This document shows, piece by piece, positions 53,949 through 62,363 of a stretch of DNA of 64,000 nt. The translations under genes and the position numbers were made by a program. The stretch comes from Hymenobacter mellowenesis (lineage in GTDB: Bacteria > Bacteroidota > Bacteroidia > Cytophagales > Hymenobacteraceae): NCBI RefSeq assembly GCF_030581005.1, contig NZ_JAUQSX010000006.1, positions 1 to 64,000 of the forward strand, written 5' to 3'. Positions within the stretch are counted from its first letter, which is position 1. Each line of letters begins with the position of its first letter. Below the pieces are notes generated by a model, which searched no databases, was not told the DNA's origin, and saw nothing but the letters and a program-made list of their open reading frames with translations.

Positions 53949-53980
53949 ACGTCATGTCGAGCTTGCCGAGACATGACGTC
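53949..53980. repeat. Type A repeat remnant
   Basis: gaacgtcatgtcgagcttgc and gacatgacgtc sit without a full right arm, so this is a shortened or decayed copy. It lies between the convergent antiporter and ClC genes. Confidence 0.55.
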
Positions 53981-54006
53981 TGTATTATTTCTCATCAAGC
54001 GAAGCA

Positions 54007-55794
54007 TCACGCCTCGCTCTCCTGGATAAGCTGCCGACGATAACGGGCCAGGATATCAGTTTTCAGGATGAAGCCTAGGTAGCGGCCGTCCTCCTCGCAT
54101 ACCGGCAGCGCCCAGTAGCCGTAGCGGTCGAGGAGGGTGAGGGTATGTTCCAGGTCGTCGTTGGGACCGGCCACGGCGGGGGCGGGCTTCATCAACTCAC
54201 GCACGCGGGTGGTGGCGTAATGGGCATCGTCGAAAAGGGCATCACGTACCGAATTCAAGCTGACCACGCCCAGCAGCCGGCCACCGGCCGCCACCACCGG
54301 GAATAAGTCGCGCGACGAATGCCGGAAAATATCCACCAGCTCGCCCAATGTGGTGTTGGGTCGCACCTGGATAAAATCGGTGGCCAGCAGCTTGCGCGGG
54401 TCGAGTTGGGCCAGCAGGCCCCGGTCGCGGTTGGCGTACACGTCCACACCCTTGAGCGTGAGCTTGCGGGTGTACACCGAATATGGCTCGAAGTATTTGG
54501 TAATCAGATAAGAAGAGCTGGTGACTACCATCAGCGGCACAAACAGCGCGTAGCCGCCCGTGATTTCGGCAATGAGGAAGATGGCCGTGAGCGGCGCGTG
54601 AATGACGCCCGCCAGCGTGCCGGCCATGCCCAGCACAATGAAATGCACCTCCGGGATGTGCACCAGCCCGCTCAGGTTTATCAATCGGGCGAAGAAGAAC
54701 CCCGCCAGCGCCCCCGCAAATAGCGACGAGCCGAACATACCGCCGTTGCCGCCGCTGCCCACCGTGATACTGGTGGCCACCACTTTCAGCATCATACTGA
54801 AGAGCACGAGAACCAGCAGCAGCCAGGGGTTATTGTCCTGATACACCGAGAAAATACTGCCGTCGGTGATGTGCTCGGGGTGGCCGCGCAGCAGCAGCTC
54901 CACCGTGTTGTAGCCCTCGCCATACAGCGTGGGGAAAAGGAAAATCAGCCCGCCCAGCGTGACGCCGCCCAGCAGCACCTTGCGCCAGTCCAGCCCCGGC
55001 CACCGCTCGAAAAAATGGTCGAACCAATGGTAAGTCCGAATCATGTACACCGAGAAAAAGGCCGTGAACAAGCCCAGCAGCACGTAAAACGGCACCGCAT
55101 CGACTGGCCAGCTGGTGGTGATGAGCACGAACGGCTGCCCCTCGTACAGGGCCTTCGAAATCACGGTGGCCGTGGCCGACGAAATGAGCAGCGGGATAAA
55201 ATACTGCGCCGGCAGCTCCAGCAAGATGGTTTCGACGGCAAATAGCACGCCCGCGATGGGCGAGTTGAAGATGGCCGCCACGCCCGCCGCCGCCCCGCAG
55301 CCCGTGAGCAGGCGCCGCCGCCGCCTGTCCAGATGCAGCACCCTGCCCGCGTTGGAGCCCAGGGCCGCGCCCGTCACGGAAATGGGCGCCTCGGTACCGG
55401 CCGAGCCGCCAAAGGTGACCGTCAGAAAAGCCGTCACCAGTTGCGAATACAGCTTGGAGCGCGGCACCACGCTGCCCTCGCGGGCCGTGTTGTAGATGAT
55501 GGGCCCGATGCCCCGGCCCAGCTGCCCGCCCAGAAATAACTTCGTGAAAAAGACCGTGAGCGTGATGCCCACCACCGGATAAATGGACAGGGCGAACACC
55601 CGGCTCGGCTCCGAAATGCCATCACGCAGCATCTCCTGGCCCCAATGCACCGACGTTTTCAGCAGCACGGCCGCCAAGCCGGCGCCGGCGCCCACCAGCA
55701 CGCTCAGTAGTATCATGTACATCCGCTCGCTGATGTGGCGGGCCCGCCAAACCAGCAGCGGACGCAACAATCGGTGGACGGCGTGGTGGGGCAT
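54007..55794 (-). CDS. ClC-family chloride channel/transporter with CBS domains
   Basis: The 595-residue membrane protein has the ClC selectivity elements GSAGTEAPISVTGAALGS (with the gating-glutamate position kept in GTEAPI) and GGNGGMFGSSLFAGALAGFF (cut here). Two C-terminal CBS domains (about 440-590) contain MKPAPAVAG and YLGFILKTDILARY. It should conduct chloride or exchange chloride for protons. CBS pairs often sense adenine nucleotides. The start MPHHAVHRLL is the more likely of two. Confidence 0.92.
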   Translation of the reverse strand: MPHHAVHRLLRPLLVWRARHISERMYMILLSVLVGAGAGLAAVLLKTSVHWGQEMLRDGISEPSRVFALSIYPVVGITLTVFFTKLFLGGQLGRGIGPIIYNTAREGSVVPRSKLYSQLVTAFLTVTFGGSAGTEAPISVTGAALGSNAGRVLHLDRRRRRLLTGCGAAAGVAAIFNSPIAGVLFAVETILLELPAQYFIPLLISSATATVISKALYEGQPFVLITTSWPVDAVPFYVLLGLFTAFFSVYMIRTYHWFDHFFERWPGLDWRKVLLGGVTLGGLIFLFPTLYGEGYNTVELLLRGHPEHITDGSIFSVYQDNNPWLLLVLVLFSMMLKVVATSITVGSGGNGGMFGSSLFAGALAGFFFARLINLSGLVHIPEVHFIVLGMAGTLAGVIHAPLTAIFLIAEITGGYALFVPLMVVTSSSYLITKYFEPYSVYTRKLTLKGVDVYANRDRGLLAQLDPRKLLATDFIQVRPNTTLGELVDIFRHSSRDLFPVVAAGGRLLGVVSLNSVRDALFDDAHYATTRVRELMKPAPAVAGPNDDLEHTLTLLDRYGYWALPVCEEDGRYLGFILKTDILARYRRQLIQESEA

Positions 55795-55888
55795 AAGGGG
55801 CTGCAGAAGGTGAGCGCTAGGGTACCAACGCAAAACAAATGCCGGCAGATGTGCGCCTTGTGAAAAGCTGCGCTTTCGGGCGGCTCAA

Positions 55889-55995
55889 AACGTCATGTCG
55901 AGCTTACCGAGACATCTCGCGTGCTGTGAATAATCCAATCGTTGAAAGGGTTAGCGGTGGCACGCGAGATGCCTCGGCAACCCCGACATGACATT
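55889..55995. repeat. Interspersed inverted repeat, type A copy (cttacc variant)
   Basis: Arms 55889-55923 and 55961-55995 match with about six mismatches (aacgtcatgtcgagcttacc...). It lies between the TetR and ClC genes. Confidence 0.75.
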
Positions 55996-56007
55996 CAACA
56001 ACAGCCG

Positions 56008-56550
56008 CTACTTTGCAGCGGCCGGGCGTTGCAGGTAGGTGCGCTTCAGGTGGTCGCCGAGCTTCATCAGGTTGGCGTCGTGCTCGTAGAGCAGGTTGCG
56101 CCAGAGGCTCTGAATCAGGAGCAGCAGCAGCTGCGTGGTCATTTCCACCTCCTCGGCGCCCACGTCCTTGAAGGCTTGCTGCAGCAGGCTGTCAATCGGA
56201 CTCATGAAGCGCTGAAAATATTTCTGCACCAGGGGCCGGTTAAACTCCTTGTCCTGCATTTTCCAGAAGTCGGGCTCGTCGTGTACCAGCTTGTAGGGCA
56301 GGTCGATGACATTTTCGATGAGCACGCGCGGGTTCTGCTCGGTCAGGATGCCGCGGTTGGCTTCCACGATGCGCCGGAAACCCTGCTTGATGAGGTATTC
56401 AAACAGCTTCTCCTTGCTTTGGAAATACTTGAACAGCAGCGCCTCCGACACGCCGGCACTTTTGGCAATCAGCAGAGTGGAGGTGCTATCGTAGCCTCGC
56501 TCTCCGAAAAGCTGCAGGGCCGCCTGCTCTATTTTGGAATGACTGGTCAT
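56008..56550 (-). CDS. TetR/AcrR-family transcription regulator
   Basis: The 180-residue protein has an N-terminal helix-turn-helix (KIEQAALQLFGERGY, then IAKSAGVSEALLFKYFQSK). The C-terminal ligand-binding region (DEPDFWKMQDKEFNRPL) has no recognisable inducer pocket. It should repress a nearby or distant gene. There is no obvious efflux gene adjacent; the ClC and cytosine deaminase genes flank it, so the target is unknown. Confidence 0.9.
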   Translation of the reverse strand: MTSHSKIEQAALQLFGERGYDSTSTLLIAKSAGVSEALLFKYFQSKEKLFEYLIKQGFRRIVEANRGILTEQNPRVLIENVIDLPYKLVHDEPDFWKMQDKEFNRPLVQKYFQRFMSPIDSLLQQAFKDVGAEEVEMTTQLLLLLIQSLWRNLLYEHDANLMKLGDHLKRTYLQRPAAAK

Positions 56551-57150
56551 AGCCCAACCGAATAATAATAAACTGCCAAAAATCAGCGCTCAGGCCATTT
56601 TTTGGCCCGGAACTGCGGCAAGATAAGGCCGACAGCAGGCATTTGCCGCTTCGGCCGTGCCGCTAGATGTGTGGCAACTGCTGAAGGCCCGTTTACTTTA
56701 TCATGTCATTCCACCTTGCTCAACGCCCGCTGCACCGTACCACGCTGCTTGGGAACAGCAGCTATCAAAATGCACCAAAACAATACAGCCGGTTAAATCG
56801 AACGGATTCGACTTAACCGGCTGTAGCATGTTGAACGCTGTGTGCCGTAGCTCCTAGGACGGAGACCCGAACAGATTCAACCGATGTTTTCCTAGGTGGG
56901 GTGGGATACACCTAGTGAAAGAGGACGTGGGAATTGGTTATCAGGGCAACCAGTCAATTTGTGCTCCGATAACAATACAAAAGTAGGTGAGGATGTACTA
57001 ATGCCGTATGAGTGTTAGCTCACTATCGGTAAGTGTATGCTCACCGAGCTCATTTCCAATTCTATAAATTCAGTATTTTGACTTGGCCTCAAGCGGTTTT
57101 GGGGACAATTGGCGGGCAGCACGGCCACCCAAAGCTGGCTAAGCTGAACG
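56551..57150. other. 600-bp intergenic region with one hairpin
   Basis: No convincing gene in any frame. A long, nearly perfect hairpin (arms acagccggttaaatcga at 56785-56801 and its partner 56808-56824, one mismatch) lacks a T-tract and is not a clear terminator. The part after 56880 is AT-rich with no further recognisable structure. Confidence 0.5.
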
Positions 57151-57612
57151 CTACAGCTCCATGATGTCCTCGTTCCAGAGCGTGGGTTCGGCTTCGATGA
57201 ACTCGTTCATCATATCCACGCACTCCTGCAGGTCGAGGTCGATTACTTTGACGCCGTGACTTTCGAGGAAAGCGCGTGATTCGCCGAACGTACGGCTTTC
57301 GCCCACCATAACCGTCGGGATTTTGAACTGCACGATGGTGCCGGCGCACATGTAACAGGGCATCAGCGTGGTGTAGATGACGGTGTCGCGGTAGCTGCGC
57401 TGGCGGCCGGCGTTGGTGAGGCAGTCCATCTCGCCGTGTTTGATGGCGCTGTCTTCCTGCACGCGCTTGTTGTGGCCCTGGCCGATGATTTTGCCATCGC
57501 GCACGAGCACGGAGCCGATGGGAATACCGCCCTGCGAGCGGCCCAGCCGGGCTTCGTCGATGGCGGCTTGCATGAATTCGTCTTTGCGGGCGACGGTGTC
57601 TGTGGTTTGCAT
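57151..57612 (-). CDS. Cytosine deaminase, fungal (FCY1) type
   Basis: The 153-residue zinc enzyme of the CDA fold has ligands H59 and catalytic E61 in KHGEMDCL, and C86 and C89 in MPCYMCAG. Its layout and ending (NEFIEAEPTLWNEDI compared with yeast KQFIDERPQDWFEDI) follow yeast cytosine deaminase, not the amidohydrolase CodA of E. coli. It should convert cytosine to uracil. The start MQTTDTVARKDEF fits the family length. It is the last gene of a run after the AddB-like nuclease gene, 34 bp behind a secreted-protein gene. Confidence 0.87.
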   Translation of the reverse strand: MQTTDTVARKDEFMQAAIDEARLGRSQGGIPIGSVLVRDGKIIGQGHNKRVQEDSAIKHGEMDCLTNAGRQRSYRDTVIYTTLMPCYMCAGTIVQFKIPTVMVGESRTFGESRAFLESHGVKVIDLDLQECVDMMNEFIEAEPTLWNEDIMEL

Positions 57613-57646
57613 AAGTGATTTAGAGAGTGGGAGTTGGTGATGCTGT

Positions 57647-58663
57647 TCAGCGGTTGCGTTGCAGGTAAAGGAGGGTGGTGCGGTAGGGACGGCTGGGCGT
57701 GTATTTGTCGTTGATGACGAAGTAGCCCTGCTTGTAGGCCGCAAGGCCTTCCCAGTTGTAGCCCATGTATGCTTCGGGGAATTCCCACAAAGGCTGCCAG
57801 GTAAAACGGTTGCTTTTCAGGGTAATATCTACCAGCCGGCAGTAGTTCTTAAAGCCACCCGGCCCGGTGATGAGCCGGGTGTTGGCTACGTCGGTGGCGG
57901 GAGGGCGATAAATTGTGTCGCCGCCCGCGCCTTTGAAAAAATAATTAATCGCCGTGAAGTGGTTGCGGCCCACTGGCGTGATATCGGTGATACGGAACGG
58001 TAAAGAGCTGAAAGGCAAAGAGTGGGAGCTGGAACTAGCCGTGAGGTGGGGCTTGCGAAAGGCGTAGGCGTAGTTCTGGTCCGGAAAGGAATTGTATTCG
58101 AAGAAAGCTACCAACTCCCTTTTGGCCGTGACGGTGGCCTCAAAACCCGCGTTGTAGATGTGCGAGCCATCAGCGGCGGGCGGCTTGGGCAGCGCCAGCA
58201 AAAAGGTGGTATCCAGCGCTACGGTGTTGGCGTGCAGGCGGCCCTTAAGCAGGTAGCAATTGGCAGAAGGAGTGGCGGTTTCGACGGACAAATAGACGAT
58301 GTCTTTGGCAATCATCAGCGCCTCAAGGCCCTCGTATTCCTGGCCAGCGGCTTTCATTCGGGCTTGCAGCGCCGTCAGGCCCGTGAGCTTAACTTTTTGA
58401 TACGGCAAGACATAAGTGGAATCCCGGAGCTTGCGGTCCAGGTCGGACAGCGGCACGGTGTAGAGTTTAGCTTCGGCTTTGTCCTGCAGCCGGCTTTCCG
58501 AGAGCAGGAACAGCTGGCCGCGGCTGATGGCGAGCCCGGAAAACTGGTTGTCGTAAAATTCCAGCTCTTTGGGCAGCGAAAGCGGGCGCACGGTGAACGA
58601 CGGTTGCTGTGCCAGCGTCAGCAACGCGGGTAGGCACAGCAACGAACTCAGGAGGTACTTCAT
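57647..58663 (-). CDS. Secreted protein of unknown function, propeller-like
   Basis: The 338-residue exported protein has a signal peptide (MKYLLSSLLCLPALLTLA). Repeated short motifs such as EYEGLEALMIAKD and GYNWEGLAAYKQGYFVIND resemble phytase-like or SdiA-regulated beta-propeller domains, and the many DxxY-type turns suggest an extracellular beta-propeller. No catalytic site was recognised. It follows the AddB-like gene by 20 bp. Confidence 0.7.
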   Translation of the reverse strand: MKYLLSSLLCLPALLTLAQQPSFTVRPLSLPKELEFYDNQFSGLAISRGQLFLLSESRLQDKAEAKLYTVPLSDLDRKLRDSTYVLPYQKVKLTGLTALQARMKAAGQEYEGLEALMIAKDIVYLSVETATPSANCYLLKGRLHANTVALDTTFLLALPKPPAADGSHIYNAGFEATVTAKRELVAFFEYNSFPDQNYAYAFRKPHLTASSSSHSLPFSSLPFRITDITPVGRNHFTAINYFFKGAGGDTIYRPPATDVANTRLITGPGGFKNYCRLVDITLKSNRFTWQPLWEFPEAYMGYNWEGLAAYKQGYFVINDKYTPSRPYRTTLLYLQRNR

Positions 58664-58683
58664 GCGGAGTAAGCGGGCGGGCG

Positions 58684-61600
58684 CTAGCGGGCGCAAATGC
58701 CTTTGTAGGGGCAGTATTCGCACTTGGTGAAGTCGTCGGTTTTGCGGATGGGCTCGGTGGGGTCGAGGATGCGCAGCACAATTTTACGCACCAGCTCCTC
58801 GGAAACGGCCACGAAGTCCTCGCCGCCTTCGGTGAGAAAGCTGAGGTCGGCGGAGAGCAGGCCTTCGTCGATGTTGCGGAGGGAGAGGATGGCGGTTTCG
58901 GCGGTTTCGCGCTTCGCCGTGTGGGCCAGCATGAGGCGGTAGAGCCAGAGCTGGCGCACCTTGTCGACGCTGCTGCTGGCTTCGTGTAGGAGGCGGTCGA
59001 CGGCTTCGGCGGGGGTGAGCTTGTCGCGGTAGCCGCGCAGCTGCAGGTCGCTGCGCTTCACGAGGCCGGACTTGTAATCGACCACGCGCAGGCGGCCGTC
59101 GGGCAGCTCGTCCACGCGGTCGGCATAGCCGAACAGGCGCACGGCCAGCGGCTCGGGCTGGCCGGGCACGTCCACGAACACCGTGGCAGCCAGCTCTTTT
59201 TCAAGGCCGAAGAGGCGAATGGGGAGCAGGCCGGGCTGCTCGGTGAGGCTTTCGAGCAGGCGCACCACGAGGCGCGTCGCCACCTGGCCGTACACGTGGT
59301 TGAGGCCTTCGTCGGCGCGGGCGTGCTTTTCGGTTTCTTCCTGGCGCAGGGCGCGCTGCACCTCGGCCGGAGCCTGGCGGACGAGCTCGGGAATGTCCTC
59401 GGCCGTGATGGAGCGCGCATCCTGCTCGAAGGGCAGCATCAGGTTCTCCAACGCTTCGTGCACCATGGTGCCGAAGCTGCTGGCTTCCAGGGTTTCTTCC
59501 ACGGCGTCGTTTTCGTGGAAGCGGGCCACTTTCGAGAAGTAAAAGCGCAGCGAGCAGGCTAGGAAATCGTTGAGGCGCGAGGGTGAGATGTTACGCTCCA
59601 GCACGCCGCGCAGGGCGGCCAGCATCTCGGGGTCTTTTTCCAGAATCAAGTCCCCTTCGTAATTATCTACGCCGACTTCCACCTCCGGTCCCGCCACCGA
59701 AACCGTCAAATCTTCCAGCGTGAGCTGCGGGTTTTGGGGCAGCAGGTCGTTCTGCAACTGCAGCAAAAAACGGCTGCGCTCGCCGCTTTTCATGCCCTCG
59801 GCCCCGGGCAGCACGTGCACCAAATCCACGCGCTGAGCGCGCTGGAGCAGGCGCCAGAAGTTGTAGGCGGTGATGGCCTCCGCATCAGCATAAGTGGGCA
59901 GGCCGGCGGTGGTGAGGACGTCATAAGGAAACAGCGACTGCTGGCGCTTGGGCGCGGGCAGCACGCCCTCGTTGCAGCTGAGGATGATGAGGTGGTCGAA
60001 ATCGAGGGCGCGGGTTTCGAGCAGACCCATCACCTGCACATCGGCCAGCGGCTCACCCGAGAAGGGCAGGCGGGTGCGGCCCATCTGCTCATAGAGGAAA
60101 CGGCGGAACGAGCGCACCGACAGGCGCTGCTCGCGGCAGTCGAAGGCCGAATCGAGCTGCTTGACGAGGGTGTAAAACAGGTACAGGTACTCGGCCCCAA
60201 TGCTGGTTTCGCGGTCAGAATCGGCCACTTCGGCGGAATACACCTGGCGCAGCAGGTCAATCAGCGTATGGCAGGCCCGGATAATGTCGTCGCAGTTGTC
60301 CCAGGTTTTGAACAGCGCCTCGATGAGCGGGTGGTGCGCGCCCATCTTTAACAGCTCCTCGGCCGGCAGCAGCACGGCATTCACCCGCACGATTTCGCGG
60401 CAAATCTGGTCGAGAATGTTGTGGTACTGGGGCTGGTCGGCCTGCTGGTCCTGCCAGTTTTGGTAGCGGCGCAGGAAGGGGTGGCTCAGCAGCTTCGTGA
60501 CGGCCAGGTGGTGGTAGCGGGGCACGCCGTAGCCGGTTTCCTGGCTGCCTTCGCGGATGCCGGTGAGGTGCACCTCGAACAGTAAATCGACCAAGTTGAA
60601 CAGGGGCGTGGCCTGGAAACTCAGGCCCATGGTCACGTTGTAGTCGGGCACCTCGTCGGGCGGCAGGCCGTGGAGCACGGGCAGGAGCAGGGTTTCGTCG
60701 GGCAGCACCACGGCCACGGTGGCGTCGGGGTAGCGCTGGCGGGCTTCGGCCAGGAGCTGGCCGGCCAGCTTGCCCTGCATGCTGGGGTTGGCCACGCCGA
60801 GGTAGCGCACGTGGTGGGGCCGGCCGCGCAGGTATTCCACGCCGCCGCCGAAGTTGTCGAGCGGCAGCTTCCACCGCTCGAAGTAGCGGCGCAGGTGCTG
60901 GCCGGCGCGGTTGGGCGAGTCTTTTTCGAGGTAAAAAGGGTCGGCGTCGAAGCGGATTTCGGCCCGGCCTACGTTGAGCAGCAGCCGGATGAGCTTTTCT
61001 TCCGACGCCGACAAGTTGCCCAAACCCACGAAGACGTGCATGGCCGGGGCGGATGCGGCGGGGTCTTTCAGGGTCTTTTCCAGCTTTTCTACGGCGCGGC
61101 GGTAGGCCAGGCCGGGGTAGGCGAGGTGGTTGGCCAGCATGCGCTTTTTGAGCTGGTGGTACACGCGTTCGAGCTGGTTCCAGAAGCCGAAGGAATGGGC
61201 GGCGGCCTGGCTTTTGGGCGGCAGCTCGGCCAAGTCCCAGCGTTCCAGGGCCTTGGCTTCGCTCAGGTATTCGAAGACGGCGTGGGTGTCGGCCAGGTTC
61301 TGGTCGAGGTTGGAGAAGTCGCTGAGCAGCAAGCCGGCCCAGCCCACAAACTGGTCGAAATCGAGCTTGGTGTCGATGCCCTTCAGGATGTCGTAGAGCA
61401 ATAATTGCAAGGCAATGGGCTCTTCTACTTGCACACCGGCCAGCTCCACCATGTAGTCTTCCATGGCCGCCACGCGCGGGGCCCACAGGGGCGCGCCCAT
61501 TGGCAGGTTCATCGCCAATTCGTTCTTCAGATATACCACGGCGCGGCGCGTGGGCACAATCACCACCAGGTCTGACAGCTCATCGAGCGGGCCTGAGCCG

Positions 61601-61704
61601 TAACGGTCGAGCAGGTCGCGGGCAACGCCGGCCAGAAACGAAACGGGGGCGGCTTGGGCAGCGGCGGTGGCCGGGGAAAGGGCAGGGGTGGCGTGGGCAG
61701 ACAT
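58684..61704 (-). CDS. AddB-like PD-(D/E)XK nuclease
   Basis: This 1006-residue cytosolic protein has an inactive helicase-like N-terminal body (VVIVPTRRAVVYLKNELA, cut here) and a C-terminal nuclease with GYADRVDE...RLRVVDYKSG. Four cysteines of the AddB-type iron-sulfur cluster appear as C in LNDFLACSLRFYF and CEYCPYKGIC at the end. It should act with an AddA-like helicase in double-strand break resection, but no addA is adjacent. A TATCTTTA motif ends five bases before the ATG at 61704, again hinting at a leaderless message. Confidence 0.88.
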   Translation of the reverse strand: MSAHATPALSPATAAAQAAPVSFLAGVARDLLDRYGSGPLDELSDLVVIVPTRRAVVYLKNELAMNLPMGAPLWAPRVAAMEDYMVELAGVQVEEPIALQLLLYDILKGIDTKLDFDQFVGWAGLLLSDFSNLDQNLADTHAVFEYLSEAKALERWDLAELPPKSQAAAHSFGFWNQLERVYHQLKKRMLANHLAYPGLAYRRAVEKLEKTLKDPAASAPAMHVFVGLGNLSASEEKLIRLLLNVGRAEIRFDADPFYLEKDSPNRAGQHLRRYFERWKLPLDNFGGGVEYLRGRPHHVRYLGVANPSMQGKLAGQLLAEARQRYPDATVAVVLPDETLLLPVLHGLPPDEVPDYNVTMGLSFQATPLFNLVDLLFEVHLTGIREGSQETGYGVPRYHHLAVTKLLSHPFLRRYQNWQDQQADQPQYHNILDQICREIVRVNAVLLPAEELLKMGAHHPLIEALFKTWDNCDDIIRACHTLIDLLRQVYSAEVADSDRETSIGAEYLYLFYTLVKQLDSAFDCREQRLSVRSFRRFLYEQMGRTRLPFSGEPLADVQVMGLLETRALDFDHLIILSCNEGVLPAPKRQQSLFPYDVLTTAGLPTYADAEAITAYNFWRLLQRAQRVDLVHVLPGAEGMKSGERSRFLLQLQNDLLPQNPQLTLEDLTVSVAGPEVEVGVDNYEGDLILEKDPEMLAALRGVLERNISPSRLNDFLACSLRFYFSKVARFHENDAVEETLEASSFGTMVHEALENLMLPFEQDARSITAEDIPELVRQAPAEVQRALRQEETEKHARADEGLNHVYGQVATRLVVRLLESLTEQPGLLPIRLFGLEKELAATVFVDVPGQPEPLAVRLFGYADRVDELPDGRLRVVDYKSGLVKRSDLQLRGYRDKLTPAEAVDRLLHEASSSVDKVRQLWLYRLMLAHTAKRETAETAILSLRNIDEGLLSADLSFLTEGGEDFVAVSEELVRKIVLRILDPTEPIRKTDDFTKCEYCPYKGICAR

Positions 61705-61755
61705 CGGCGTAAAGATACCCGCCGGATGCGCGGCGGCCGTAGCCAGGCCCGGCGC

Positions 61756-62208
61756 TTAAAGAGGGTCCAGCCACGGCAGAGGCTCGTGCTCAATGAGGAA
61801 ATCGAGCAGCAGGGCAATCAATTCCAGCTGCGTGTGGGGGCGGGGCACCAGCCGCGAAGGGTCGTCGGGCGCTAGGTAACCCAGTAGCTTCCGGAAATCC
61901 TGCCCTTGGGCGGGCCGAAAGGCCATGGCCCAGGAGCCGAACGTGCGTTCCTCGCACGGACCTTCGCGCAGCACCCGGCAGTCGAAGTGACGCGGGTCGT
62001 GAGCAATACGCTGGTAGTAAAGAGTATGCACCGCCGTTTGGTCGCCTTCCAGCATCTGCAAAAACCGGCCGTCGGCGGTGTAGAGCAGCAGGCCGGTGAT
62101 GTCGTGGGCCGCGTTGTGCGTGCGGCACTGGTGCAGCAGGGCCAGCAGCTCCGGCGTGTCGAAAGCCATGAGCGCCTCACTTTGATATAAAAGTTGATAA
62201 AGTGCCAT
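61756..62208 (-). CDS. BLUF-domain blue-light sensor
   Basis: The 150-residue protein is almost only a BLUF domain, which senses blue light through FAD. Key residues keep the numbering of short BLUF proteins: Y8 (LLYQSE), N31, Q50 (RFLQMLEG), W92 and M94 (GSWAMAF). Also present are DITGLLLY and a C-terminal helical cap (about 110-150). No output domain is attached, so it should act by protein contact, as in PixD. The start MALYQLLY is set by the domain. It is divergent from the DUF3078 gene. Confidence 0.92.
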   Translation of the reverse strand: MALYQLLYQSEALMAFDTPELLALLHQCRTHNAAHDITGLLLYTADGRFLQMLEGDQTAVHTLYYQRIAHDPRHFDCRVLREGPCEERTFGSWAMAFRPAQGQDFRKLLGYLAPDDPSRLVPRPHTQLELIALLLDFLIEHEPLPWLDPL

Positions 62209-62363
62209 GCGTGCTGGAACGACAGTTTGAGCAAGAGTCAGGAGGCTGTGCCAGACTGATAGCGTTACTGCTATCTTTCGGCGCAGAACCAGCAGCGAGG
62301 GCGACCGGTCTCGTCTTGTTAGTGTTATAGCGTTTTTCCGGTATAAAATGTTCTGTCTCTGAT

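Noticed and set aside
56602..56857. Two overlapping 64-66-residue plus-strand frames
   Set aside because: No recognisable features; they run into the hairpin at 56785 and have different frames over the same DNA.
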